The position numbers were made by a program, and so were the translations under genes. This document shows, in pieces, positions 17,315 to 25,505 of a stretch of 64,000 bases of DNA. Source of the stretch: OMIW01 sp044235645 (GTDB lineage Bacteria; Bdellovibrionota_C; UBA2361; OMIW01); NCBI GenBank assembly GCA_044235645.1, contig JBIIHQ010000007.1, positions 62,001-126,000 on the forward strand, given 5' to 3'. Numbering within the stretch: the stretch's first letter is position 1; every line of letters starts with the position of its first letter. The notes beneath the pieces were generated by a model. That model saw only the letters and a program-made list of their open reading frames with translations. It did not search any database and was not told where the DNA came from.

Positions 17315-17827
17315 TCAATTCTTCTCCGAGACCTCCACTTTACTTTCTTGCGCTCGAAGCCTTTCTGCCACAACAGCAGGGACGAGCCCCGATACGTCTC
17401 CTCCGAACATTGCGACCTGCTTTACCATGGAGGAGCTGACGTACGAAACCTCCTCCCGAGCCATCAAGAAGAATGTCTCTATCGCAGGACGGAGATGACG
17501 ATTAGTAAGCGCAAGCTGACCTTCATATTCGTAATCACTAATCGCCCGAAGTCCCCGCAGGACCACCCGAGCCCCGTGGCTCTCAACAAAATCAACCAAC
17601 AGCCCAGTGAAGCTGAGCACCTCGACGCGATCCTCAAATTTCTGACAGACCTGCCGAATCATGTCCACCCTCTCGGCTGAGGAGAAAAGGGGTTGCTTGT
17701 TGGGATTCCAAACAACCCCAACGATGATTCGTTCGAAAAAGGGAAGCGCTCTCGAGATTATATCAAGATGTCCGTTGGTGAATGGGTCAAACGATCCCGG
17801 ATAAACCGCAGTGGCAGCCTGCATTCC
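17315..17827 (-). CDS. coaD: Phosphopantetheine adenylyltransferase
   Basis: CoaD adenylates 4'-phosphopantetheine to dephospho-CoA, the penultimate step of coenzyme A synthesis. The 170-residue protein opens with AVYPGSFDPFTNGHLDII, containing the nucleotidyltransferase HxGH-type motif (NGHLD). It continues with VVWNPNKQPLFSSAERV, GLLVDFVESHGARVVLRGLR and YVSSSMVKQVAMFGGDVSGLVP, all in the family order and at the usual length (about 160-170). The ATG at 17827 follows GGGGGGAGGA directly; the frame extends upstream but those 35 residues are unrelated to CoaD. Confidence 0.96.
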   Translation of the reverse strand, partial: GMQAATAVYPGSFDPFTNGHLDIISRALPFFERIIVGVVWNPNKQPLFSSAERVDMIRQVCQKFEDRVEVLSFTGLLVDFVESHGARVVLRGLRAISDYEYEGQLALTNRHLRPAIETFFLMAREEVSYVSSSMVKQVAMFGGDVSGLVPAVVAERLRAQESKVEVSEKN

Positions 17828-18013
17828 TCCCCCCTTCGTGAATGAATCAGATTCCGTGTAGGTTAGTTCTCCCCTTCTATCGCACTCCGGAGAGCTACTT
17901 GATATCTTGTCGTACTCTACCCCGCGTCGCAAAATTATGGCAAATATTCGTCGGTCGTCGAAACTCGGCTGATCCGTTTATAATTCTATTCTGCTAGCTC
18001 ATGAGAACACCAT

Positions 18014-18289
18014 ATGAGTGGTCCTTATTACCTTCCACCAATTACCCGTCAAGCCCTCTCCCGAAAGCAAAAACGGCTCAATGACTGGCGTGCCCTTCTT
18101 GAACAGGAGGAGGCTGGTTCCACGATTCGACAATCGTTCGCGATAACTCTTGAAAAATATCAGGCGATGATCTGGAAGACTTGGCAGGGAGGTAGCTGCT
18201 CTCCAGAAGATCGACTTACTCTTGCATCTCTCGAGCGCGAGTTAGATAAGGTGGGTGAGCTCGTGAGACTTTCAGCCGCCCCTCGTTAG
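18014..18289 (+). CDS. Small helical hypothetical protein
   Basis: A 91-residue basic, helix-rich protein with the sequence pattern of a soluble DNA- or protein-binding helical hairpin (ALSRKQKRLNDWRALLEQEE, then ITLEKYQAMIWKTWQGG, then LTLASLERELDKVGELVRL). No family is recognised. It is divergent from coaD and 120 bp upstream of the DsbD-like gene on the same strand. GAGAAC lies six bases before the ATG as a modest ribosome site. Confidence 0.5.
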   Translation: MSGPYYLPPITRQALSRKQKRLNDWRALLEQEEAGSTIRQSFAITLEKYQAMIWKTWQGGSCSPEDRLTLASLERELDKVGELVRLSAAPR

Positions 18290-18409
18290 CATATTCGGAA
18301 CCTTTCATCCAAAAGCCAGCACCCCGAGCCGTGACCTCGAAACAAGCTCTTGGAGCAAGTCCGAATAAGATTAGTTTTAAAACCCCCGCCTGCCCTCATT
18401 TAGCTCTCT

Positions 18410-19645
18410 GTGAACACGGCCCTTTTCTCCGATTCCTGGAATCTTGGAACGCTCGTCTCTGCGTATGTGGGAGGGGTTCTCTCCAGTCTTACTCCGTGCG
18501 TTTACCCCCTTATTCCGATAACTCTCTCGATAATCGGAGTCAGACGAACCGACTCTCGACTTCGCGCTTTTGGGCGCGCCGTCGCGTATGTTTTCGGTAT
18601 GACGCTCACCTATACCGCACTCGGTGTTGTATCGGCTCGGGCAGGTCTTCTGTTCGGCGCGGTGTTTCAGCGCCCCATATTCGTCTTTCCTTTTGCCCTC
18701 ATGTTGGTGCTCCTGGCGTGTAGCGAGCTCGATATTCTGACAATTCGCTTGTTTTCTGGACTTCAGCGAGCTGCATCACGACTAGGTGGTGGAAGTGGTA
18801 TCCCAGCGGTAATCTTGATGGGAGGTGCGAGCGGTCTGGTAGCTGCCCCATGCATCGGCCCCGTTCTTGCGATGATCCTCGGGGTAGCCGCATCTTCAGG
18901 TAACGCTCTTTGGGGAGCAGCCCTTCTCTTTACGTACTCTCTCGGCATCGGCTCCCTCTTTCTGGTGCTAGCGATCTTTTCTCCACTGATCTCACAGTTA
19001 CCCCGTTCGGGCCCCTGGCTCACCTTCATCAAAATTACCCTCGCTATCGGACTCTTAACGGTGGCCCTCCTCTTCGTGCGGCCTTGGATGCCTTTTCCAG
19101 CTCCCTCTCCCGTCGTCGCCCTTAGTGTCGCCATTGGCTCATTGTTGCTAATTCGAGAGAGTTACCGCCAACATCATCGGGCCCTTCGATTCCTTGGTTC
19201 AGCGCTGGTAGCAGTAGTGATTTCAACGTTCCTTTCCTCTCCGCTGCAGAGGGAGCCACAAAGTTATGGGCAGGAATCTCTTTCCTCCCTCAGTTGGTTT
19301 TACTCGCTCAGTGAGGGTTTAACCGAGGCTCGCCTCACGGGTAAACCACTACTTGTGGATTTTTTCGCCGATTGGTGTGCTGCCTGCAAACAAATTGATG
19401 AAGCGACCCTTTCTGACCCAGAAGTCCACCGCGAGCTCGCCAATAATTGGGTGGTAACGAAAATTGATTTCACCGAAGAAACGGCGGAAAGTCTCGAGCT
19501 TCAGCGAAAATTCCAAATCCAGGGACTTCCTACCATCCTCTTCTTTGCTGCTAATAAAACGGAGCCTCATCCAAACCGCGTGCTTGAATTTGTACCGCCG
19601 ACCCAGTTCTTGCAGATTTTGCACGGTGCGAGAACTAGTCCTTGA
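18410..19645 (+). CDS. DsbD-type thiol-disulfide interchange protein lacking the N-terminal domain
   Basis: DsbD-type proteins move electrons from cytoplasmic thioredoxin to periplasmic proteins. The 411-residue protein has the transmembrane beta domain with its two redox cysteines, in TPCVYPLIP (Cys30) and APCIGPVLA (Cys148), and eight or so helices. The C-terminal gamma thioredoxin-like domain carries WCAAC (Cys323, Cys326) and the cis-Pro in IQGLPTILFF. The N-terminal alpha domain of E. coli DsbD (about 120 residues) is absent, so electrons must pass to a separate partner. The start is GTG at 18410. It is followed by the pseudokinase gene after 75 bp. Confidence 0.9.
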   Translation: MNTALFSDSWNLGTLVSAYVGGVLSSLTPCVYPLIPITLSIIGVRRTDSRLRAFGRAVAYVFGMTLTYTALGVVSARAGLLFGAVFQRPIFVFPFALMLVLLACSELDILTIRLFSGLQRAASRLGGGSGIPAVILMGGASGLVAAPCIGPVLAMILGVAASSGNALWGAALLFTYSLGIGSLFLVLAIFSPLISQLPRSGPWLTFIKITLAIGLLTVALLFVRPWMPFPAPSPVVALSVAIGSLLLIRESYRQHHRALRFLGSALVAVVISTFLSSPLQREPQSYGQESLSSLSWFYSLSEGLTEARLTGKPLLVDFFADWCAACKQIDEATLSDPEVHRELANNWVVTKIDFTEETAESLELQRKFQIQGLPTILFFAANKTEPHPNRVLEFVPPTQFLQILHGARTSP

Positions 19646-19720
19646 AGAGTATGGGGCCTGCGTGGCATCTTAAAGCGAGCAGATATTCGCTCTCATTTAT
19701 TCCCTCTATCAGCGGGGACG

Positions 19721-21247
19721 ATGGGATTATTCTCTTTCGCTAACTCCTCACCTAGATTTGAGAAGGAGCCGTCCGTGGCCACTATCTCTTGCCCACCATA
19801 CGACATTAACGAGGAAATTCTCCCCGACCAACTTTTCTCAGCCACTGCTCCGTGCGGAGCCCTCGTAGAAATTCGGGTTGTTAAATTGGCTGCTGGGGGC
19901 TCCTCTCATTCAGGTGTCATCATTCAGCTACAGAGTTGGATCGACTCAATGCGCGAGACATCTCATCCGCACATCTCCCGGCTCATTGATGTCAAACAAG
20001 ATGAACAAAACATCTTTCTCGTAACAGAGTCTTGCGAAGGGATCACCCTGCGCGAGTTGATCCAAAATCAACAAGAACTCGTGCATCCCCTCGTTGTTTA
20101 TTACATGCAACAGGTCGCTTCGGGCTTGGATTATCTTCACAGTGTCGGTGTCCATCATCGTGATTTTAGCCTGCGGCGGGTCCTTATTGACCCGGGGGGC
20201 ACTGCAAAAATCGTCGACGTCGGGCTTCCAGGAATTCTCCCTGAGGTCGTTACGCATGGGGGGCTTGAGGGTACCGAGCGTGGCTACATCTCTCCTGAAG
20301 AGCTTCAAGGCCAGGGGCCGAGCGCTCAGGCCGATCTCTTCCGATTCGCTGTCGCCTGCTTTGAATTAATCACAGGAGTCCTTCCCTTCACAGGAGACAC
20401 GCCAACAACACTTCAAGCATCAATCCTCAGCAACTCGCGAACCCTCCCCGCAGTGCGGTCACGTGTCATGCCGGCCCATCTAAAAAAGGCCTTTGAACGC
20501 GCCCTCTCTCCCCAACCCGGGAAGCGACCAAACTCCGCAGCTCAGTTAGTCAAGGCACTTACCTACACCGAGACATTTGCCACAGGTCGGGGCCTTGCCG
20601 ACCTGATGTCTCACAACGCTCCCCCCGAAGCGCGAAAAAAGGCCAAGGCTCCCCAGTGGCTCGTCGCTGGTGGTCTTGGACTGCTGGTGGGTGTAACGCT
20701 CATCGCCGGGACGATTGGTCGCTCTTCCCCATCAATGATAGAGTCGAGTGCCGACAACCCGGCGCTCCCAGAAGTGGCGCTAGAAACCTCTCCCTTTTCG
20801 CCGGTAAGAGATCGTCAAACACCAGCAAAAAAAATCCTCAAACTTCTTCCAATAGCGCAAAAAGGCACCGGAGGTGAGCAGTCTCTCGTACCAGTCCTTC
20901 AATACTTGTTCTCAGAAACAGCTTCCACACCAACCACTTCGGAGGAACAACAGCTTCTCAAGGCTCTTCTGGCTCACGACAACCCCAACATCCGACGCAC
21001 CGTTGTGCAGATTATCGAGAGACGTGGGATAAAAGAGCTTACGGATCAGTTATTTCCCCTCCTCGATGATGATGATCCAGGCATCCGAAGCGTCGTCGTT
21101 CGAGCCCTTCGGTCAACTTTTGCACCTGTTTCAGTTAAACTTCTCGCTCTCAAGGCTGCCTCGGAATCGGTTCCTGCAATTCACGCCGATATTCTCGCGC
21201 TCGCCGAAGGCTACGCAGCGGAATTGGAGATGCAGAAGGGACAATGA
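19721..21247 (+). CDS. Membrane-anchored Ser/Thr kinase-like protein (probable pseudokinase) with HEAT-like repeats
   Basis: The 508-residue protein has a kinase fold at about residues 25-285, a single membrane helix at about 313-333 (WLVAGGLGLLVGVTLIAG), and a C-terminal region of HEAT-like repeats (about 405-495; LLKALLAHDNPNIRRTVVQI, LFPLLDDDDPGIRSVVVRAL). The HRD motif is kept (Asp148), but the following Lys and Asn of HRDLKxxN are Ser and Arg (HRDFSLRRV). DFG is DVG (Asp166), and APE is SPE. Loss of the catalytic-loop Lys and Asn suggests weak or no phosphotransfer. It would place kinase fold inside and repeats outside the membrane if the helix is single. It overlaps no neighbour; the methyltransferase gene begins 10 bp later. 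Confidence 0.82.
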   Translation: MGLFSFANSSPRFEKEPSVATISCPPYDINEEILPDQLFSATAPCGALVEIRVVKLAAGGSSHSGVIIQLQSWIDSMRETSHPHISRLIDVKQDEQNIFLVTESCEGITLRELIQNQQELVHPLVVYYMQQVASGLDYLHSVGVHHRDFSLRRVLIDPGGTAKIVDVGLPGILPEVVTHGGLEGTERGYISPEELQGQGPSAQADLFRFAVACFELITGVLPFTGDTPTTLQASILSNSRTLPAVRSRVMPAHLKKAFERALSPQPGKRPNSAAQLVKALTYTETFATGRGLADLMSHNAPPEARKKAKAPQWLVAGGLGLLVGVTLIAGTIGRSSPSMIESSADNPALPEVALETSPFSPVRDRQTPAKKILKLLPIAQKGTGGEQSLVPVLQYLFSETASTPTTSEEQQLLKALLAHDNPNIRRTVVQIIERRGIKELTDQLFPLLDDDDPGIRSVVVRALRSTFAPVSVKLLALKAASESVPAIHADILALAEGYAAELEMQKGQ

Positions 21248-21257
21248 CAGTAGACCT

Positions 21258-22100
21258 ATGACCCGTCCACCTCGTCAAAGGAGATTTTCCACCGCGAGCC
21301 GCCGGGAGACTTCTCTCTCCAATCAAAGCGAAACGCTCCACCCTATCCGCTCGCTATTTTTTACCCTTGGCATCCAGATTGTTGCGAGAACTCTCCTGGG
21401 CAGTCTTGATAACCACACACTCGTGACGGTCACTCATTTCGCTTTTGCACTGAGTCTCTCTCGACTCCTGTCGCTCTCTCGTCCATGGCAGCTGTGCAAT
21501 ATCCTTATTCCTGTAGGATTAAATCTCCAAACTGGCTCCCTTCTTCCTTTCATCGGATTCCTTATCAGCCTTATGATCTTCTGGCCGACCCTTCGCGAGC
21601 CGATACCTTTCTATCCTTCCCGACGAGCTGTCTTTCAACACCTTGCCACCATACTAAGTGCGGAGCGACCCCGAGATTTTGCGGATCTTGGCTCAGGAAC
21701 CGGTTCCGTGCTCTTTGCTCTTGCACGGAGATTTCCTGAGATATCTTTTGTTGGATACGAGATCGGATATTTGCCACTCCTTCTCTCCCGGATTCGTTCG
21801 TTGTGGTACCCTCATGTGACTATTATTAACCGCTCCATCTGGGACATACATCTCGGGACGCATTCGTGTGTTTATGCATTCTTATCTCCTACCCCCATGG
21901 CTCGCCTTGAAGAAAAGCTTGCCGAGGAGCTTCCGAAAGGTTGTATATTCTTAAGTAACTCCTTTCCACTTCCCCTCACAGAGGCACGCACATTCATCGA
22001 AATTGGGGGACAATCGCTTTTCGTCTATCGTTCTGATGACATTGGAGTGAAAAGCCAAAAGAGCTCCTGGTATGGGTTGTCATCTGCTTCGCGGATGTAG
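21258..22100 (+). CDS. SAM-dependent methyltransferase with N-terminal membrane helices
   Basis: From the ATG at 21258 (10 bp after the kinase-like gene) it encodes 280 residues. About residues 35-115 contain three hydrophobic segments. The catalytic domain follows with motif I FADLGSGTGSVLFAL (about residue 137 onward), then FVGYEIGYLPLLL as the acidic-strand motif II region and CVYAFLSPTPMARLEEKLAEEL as the later strand. This matches class I Rossmann methyltransferases resembling membrane-linked protein-lysine methyltransferases, but the substrate is unknown. The frame is open back to 21066 inside the kinase-like gene, which is unlikely to be translated. It may be co-transcribed with its two upstream neighbours. 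Confidence 0.75.
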   Translation: MTRPPRQRRFSTASRRETSLSNQSETLHPIRSLFFTLGIQIVARTLLGSLDNHTLVTVTHFAFALSLSRLLSLSRPWQLCNILIPVGLNLQTGSLLPFIGFLISLMIFWPTLREPIPFYPSRRAVFQHLATILSAERPRDFADLGSGTGSVLFALARRFPEISFVGYEIGYLPLLLSRIRSLWYPHVTIINRSIWDIHLGTHSCVYAFLSPTPMARLEEKLAEELPKGCIFLSNSFPLPLTEARTFIEIGGQSLFVYRSDDIGVKSQKSSWYGLSSASRM

Positions 22101-22134
22101 GCCTTCAAAGTAGCGCGAACCATCAAGAGATCAC

Positions 22135-22509
22135 ATGGGAAACCATCTTTTCCCTTCTGCTCGTTACTACATTTCAGCTGGAGCAGTGCTCTGCGGGGTC
22201 CTATTTTTACTTTTAGTCATACTTCGGGTGACGCCAGCGTGGGCCATCCTTGGTGCGTTGAACACTTCTTCCCTGGTACTCTGTGGTGTGGATAAATCGC
22301 TTGCACGGGGAGGGAAAATGCGTGTACCCGAAAACCTCCTTCTTGGATTTGCCCTGGCCGGAGGAAGTATTGGCCTCCTGTTAGGCATGATCATGTGGCG
22401 ACACAAAACACGAAAGCGCCCCTTTATTATTGGCCTTGCTATCATTCTGGTAGCTCAGTTGATTCTCTTCGCGGCCCTTCCCTCGATCTCTGGGAACCCA
22501 TCCTCCTAA
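22135..22509 (+). CDS. DUF1294 membrane protein
   Basis: The 124-residue protein has three hydrophobic helices and the DUF1294 core: GVDKSLARGGKMRVPENLLLG followed by GGSIGLLLGMIMWRHKTRK, matching the family pattern DKxxAxxGxWRIPE...GGSxGxxxGMxxFRHKTRK. The function of this family is not known. It lies 34 bp after the methyltransferase gene on the same strand. Its TAA overlaps the TAG of convergent lpxI, so the two 3' ends interlock. Confidence 0.88.
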   Translation: MGNHLFPSARYYISAGAVLCGVLFLLLVILRVTPAWAILGALNTSSLVLCGVDKSLARGGKMRVPENLLLGFALAGGSIGLLLGMIMWRHKTRKRPFIIGLAIILVAQLILFAALPSISGNPSS

Positions 22510-23354
22510 TCGTGCCCATTCACATTATCCGCCCAAACCTCTATAAACACACCCGCGGTGTTCGCGGCGTGCACGATGGCATCAGGCTTTAAGAGCAGAG
22601 CCCTTCTTTCCTCTAGAACAATTCCGGCAGCCCGGGCTGATCGGAGAGCTGTGATCGTCCCTTCCCCGACAGCAGGAAGATCAAGTCGGAGGTCCTGCTG
22701 GGGCTTTGCCCTCTTAACAACGACAACGCCGGCTCCCGCAAGACGACCCGCCCGCTCGATTGTGGCATCAGTTCCTTCAATCCCCTCTACTGCGACAACT
22801 ACCCCATCCTTCACGCACACCGTTTGGCCGATATCGAGAGTCCCTACCACCGCCGCGGCGTGCCACCCCAATTCAGCACTTCGCCTCTCATGACCCGTCA
22901 TCCCACGGCGGGTGAGGCAGCCCCGACCGGGGAGGCTATCGGCCAAAAGCTCCTCAGCTCCGATAACTGACATCCCCTCGCGGGCCAACTCGTCAGCGAT
23001 ACCTCGCAGAATCTCATCATCACGAACCGACCCCACTCGAGCGATAACCCGCATAGCACGCCAATCGGGACGAGCTCCCTGGAATATCCCCACTCGACGG
23101 ATGCCTCCAGAACACACTACCGACGCGACTCGATGACACCGAAAAAATTTGATAATCGTGCCGAGCTGGCCAACGCGCACCCACCGAACCGGAACTCCTC
23201 TTTTTTCAACAGCAATGTCGGTTTCGTCTCGGTGCGCTACCACCACAACAGACATACCTCTCCGAATTGCTTCGTCTAAACATTCAAGAGGAAACTGCCC
23301 ATTCCCCGCGATAATGCCGAGTGCTGATGGAACCTGAGTCGGGATGTCGGTCAT
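22506..23354 (-). CDS. lpxI: UDP-2,3-diacylglucosamine pyrophosphatase LpxI
   Basis: LpxI hydrolyses UDP-2,3-diacylglucosamine to lipid X in lipid A synthesis, replacing LpxH in many alpha- and deltaproteobacteria. The 282-residue product begins with LGIIAGNGQFPLECLDEA, the LpxI N-terminal signature. It continues with RVGQLGTIIKFFRCHRVASVVCSGGIRR and the C-terminal catalytic-domain phrases VGTLDIGQTVCVKDGVVVAVEGIEGTDATI and KPQQDLRLDLPAVG. The ATG at 23354 is preferred; the longer frame to 23426 overlaps lpxA. It lies 52 bp after lpxA in the same direction. Confidence 0.95.
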   Translation of the reverse strand: MTDIPTQVPSALGIIAGNGQFPLECLDEAIRRGMSVVVVAHRDETDIAVEKRGVPVRWVRVGQLGTIIKFFRCHRVASVVCSGGIRRVGIFQGARPDWRAMRVIARVGSVRDDEILRGIADELAREGMSVIGAEELLADSLPGRGCLTRRGMTGHERRSAELGWHAAAVVGTLDIGQTVCVKDGVVVAVEGIEGTDATIERAGRLAGAGVVVVKRAKPQQDLRLDLPAVGEGTITALRSARAAGIVLEERRALLLKPDAIVHAANTAGVFIEVWADNVNGHD

Positions 23355-23406
23355 AGTTACCCGTGACGAGCTGCATACCCCACTACACAACCTCTTTGAC
23401 CTTTCT

Positions 23407-24243
23407 CTAGCCCTCATCCCCACCACGAGACCTCATGAGGCACACCCCCCGCTCCGAGGATCTGACGAACCCAATAAGGAGCCTCACAAGCTCCCCATAG
23501 GATTCACCCATTCCCACCGATTCGAGCCTTTCTTGCCACGTCCCAGCTCCCAAAAAAAGCTTTCGAAATACTGACCGAGCTTCCGCGATCTGAGCATCCG
23601 AAAATCCAGCTCTCTCGAGACCTATTTTATTGATTCCTGCCAGCCCCGCACGGTCCCCTTGGGCGATCGCGAACGGAGGCACATCCTTCGCTACCATAGC
23701 TCCCGCCCCGATCATCGCGTAATCACCGATGCGGACAAACTGATGCACCCCCACCATGCCACCCACGGTCACTCGATTTCCAACCGACACATGCCCTGCT
23801 ATAGCCGCAGAGTTCGCAAAAACACACCCGCTCCCCACCCGTACGTCGTGAGCAATGTGAGCGGTCGACATAAAGAGGTTGTTGTCCCCGATTGAGGTGA
23901 CCATACCACCTCCCTGGGTACCCGGCTGGAGCGTCACGTACTCCCTCATGATGTTACCATCCCCGATACTCAGCCTACTGGGCTCTCCACGATATTTGAG
24001 GTCCTGGGGAGGCGCTCCTATTGAGGCAAACTGAAATATTCGGTTATTGTCCCCGAGGGTTGTATGTCCATCTATCACCACGTGGGAACCGACCGTGCAA
24101 TCGCACCCGATCACCACATCCGGCCCTATCACCGAAAAAGGCCCTATCGTGGTCCCTTTACCAATCCGAGCTCCATCGGATACCACTGCCATCGGATGAA
24201 TCGAGACCCCCTCGACGGAGACCACGTTACTTTGAGGACTCAT
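23407..24243 (-). CDS. lpxA: Acyl-[ACP]-UDP-N-acetylglucosamine O-acyltransferase
   Basis: LpxA performs the first step of lipid A synthesis, 3-O-acylation of UDP-GlcNAc. The 278-residue protein is a left-handed beta helix of hexapeptide repeats (IGKGTTIGPFSVIGPDVVIG and so on). HIAHDVRVG contains the catalytic His, and a helical C-terminal region begins near AGINKIGLERAGFSDAQI. The ATG at 24243 has AGGA eight bases upstream. It follows fabZ after 9 bp, and lpxI follows it. Length matches the family (about 260-280). Confidence 0.97.
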   Translation of the reverse strand: MSPQSNVVSVEGVSIHPMAVVSDGARIGKGTTIGPFSVIGPDVVIGCDCTVGSHVVIDGHTTLGDNNRIFQFASIGAPPQDLKYRGEPSRLSIGDGNIMREYVTLQPGTQGGGMVTSIGDNNLFMSTAHIAHDVRVGSGCVFANSAAIAGHVSVGNRVTVGGMVGVHQFVRIGDYAMIGAGAMVAKDVPPFAIAQGDRAGLAGINKIGLERAGFSDAQIAEARSVFRKLFLGAGTWQERLESVGMGESYGELVRLLIGFVRSSERGVCLMRSRGGDEG

Positions 24244-24252
24244 GATCTTTTC

Positions 24253-24699
24253 CTAATCCGATTCAGCAGCACTAACCGTTCCCGACGCAACGAGCACCCC
24301 GTCAACAGTTACCTCACCGTGCATCACCCACAGTGGACGCCTTTTTTTAACGGAACGAACATGGATACGAAGGACATCCCCAGGCACGACCTGTTTCTTG
24401 AACTTCACGTCCTGAGCTCCAACTAAAAACACCGTCTTTCCAGGTGCGATGCCATCCGAAGATATCTTCGCCAGAACAGCAGCGGTCTGGGCTATCGCCT
24501 CGATAATTAAAACCCCAGGCATGACCGGCCGACCTGGAAAATGCCCCTGAAAAAATGGCTCGTTCGCCGTTACCGCCTTAAGACCAACCGCCTCAACATT
24601 GTCCACAAACTCTGTAACCCTATCGAGCAGTAAAAACGGATACCGATGAGGCAAGCATTCCTGAATCTGCCGAACGTCAAGCACTACCTTTTCTGCCAC
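24253..24699 (-). CDS. fabZ: 3-hydroxyacyl-[ACP] dehydratase FabZ
   Basis: FabZ dehydrates 3-hydroxyacyl-ACP in fatty acid elongation and shares its substrate pool with LpxA. The 148-residue hotdog-fold protein carries LPHRYPFLLLDRV, GHFPGRPVMPGVLIIEAIAQ (catalytic His in GHFPG and Glu in IIEA) and FLVGAQDVKFKKQVVPGD. The start is GTG at 24699. It precedes lpxA by 9 bp. In many proteobacteria lpxD would sit just upstream, but here the next gene is skp. Confidence 0.97.
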   Translation of the reverse strand: MAEKVVLDVRQIQECLPHRYPFLLLDRVTEFVDNVEAVGLKAVTANEPFFQGHFPGRPVMPGVLIIEAIAQTAAVLAKISSDGIAPGKTVFLVGAQDVKFKKQVVPGDVLRIHVRSVKKRRPLWVMHGEVTVDGVLVASGTVSAAESD

Positions 24700-24829
24700 C
24701 TTACTTAGCCCCCTACCTTTCCCAAAAACTACTAATCCAAACTGTCTACAATACCGTCATACCCTCGCAATCGCGCTATAAGTCCGTAACGCCACCTTTT
24801 GGGACATTAGCCACTCCCTCTCGGGTTAC

Positions 24830-25372
24830 CTAACTCCGTTCATCGAGCTTGGCGACAACAACATCCGAGATATCGATCCCTTTGTCATAATAAAGGACAA
24901 GCTGAGGGTTGGCATCGAGGATGACACCGTACTTACCAGATGCCCCGAGCTCCTTGATGATCCCATCAATTTTACCAACAACTTTCCCCACTTCAGATCG
25001 ATTCTTACGAGCGATTGCATCCCTCTGATCTTCGAGGGCAACACGGAGTGCCCGCTCTTTTTTTCGAAGTTCCCCCTGCTTCTCCTCGAGAGCAGCCCCG
25101 GATAGAAGCTCGGCCTGTTTCTGCATGCTCTTTTCGAGCGATTCGAACTCCCCTTTGAGTGCCGCGACTCGACTCTCTCCCCGTTTCACCTCGGCCTCGA
25201 CTTCTTGACGTGCCCGCTGACCTGCCTTTGATGAAGTGATAACCTTCTGCACGTCAACCACCGAAATTTGCTGTTCCGCAAAAGCGACTCCCGAAAATAA
25301 GACCACGCTCCCCCACATGGCAGCCGCTACCACCCGCAACGCCACCCTTCCGCACCGAGCTTCTTTACCCAT
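24830..25372 (-). CDS. skp: Periplasmic chaperone OmpH/Skp
   Basis: Skp holds unfolded outer-membrane proteins in the periplasm for delivery to BamA. From the ATG at 25372 (AAGGGG just upstream) it encodes 180 residues: a signal peptide ending near SGVAFA, the strand QISVVDVQKVITSSKAG, a long coiled coil rich in Lys/Glu/Gln (about residues 50-120), and a closing GKYGVILDANPQLVLYYDKGIDISDVV, which matches the OmpH C-terminal signature. It lies between bamA and fabZ on the same strand, the classic arrangement. Confidence 0.94.
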   Translation of the reverse strand: MGKEARCGRVALRVVAAAMWGSVVLFSGVAFAEQQISVVDVQKVITSSKAGQRARQEVEAEVKRGESRVAALKGEFESLEKSMQKQAELLSGAALEEKQGELRKKERALRVALEDQRDAIARKNRSEVGKVVGKIDGIIKELGASGKYGVILDANPQLVLYYDKGIDISDVVVAKLDERS

Positions 25373-25505
25373 GAATCCCCTTTTTGTCACTCAATCCGAG
25401 TGGCCACACACACCACGGCCCCCCCTCTCTCGAACGCCGAGACGATACCAAACTGCGTCCCTCCAGCGCAATCCCACCTCCCCCTCGTTTCGGTCACCCG
25501 CAGCC

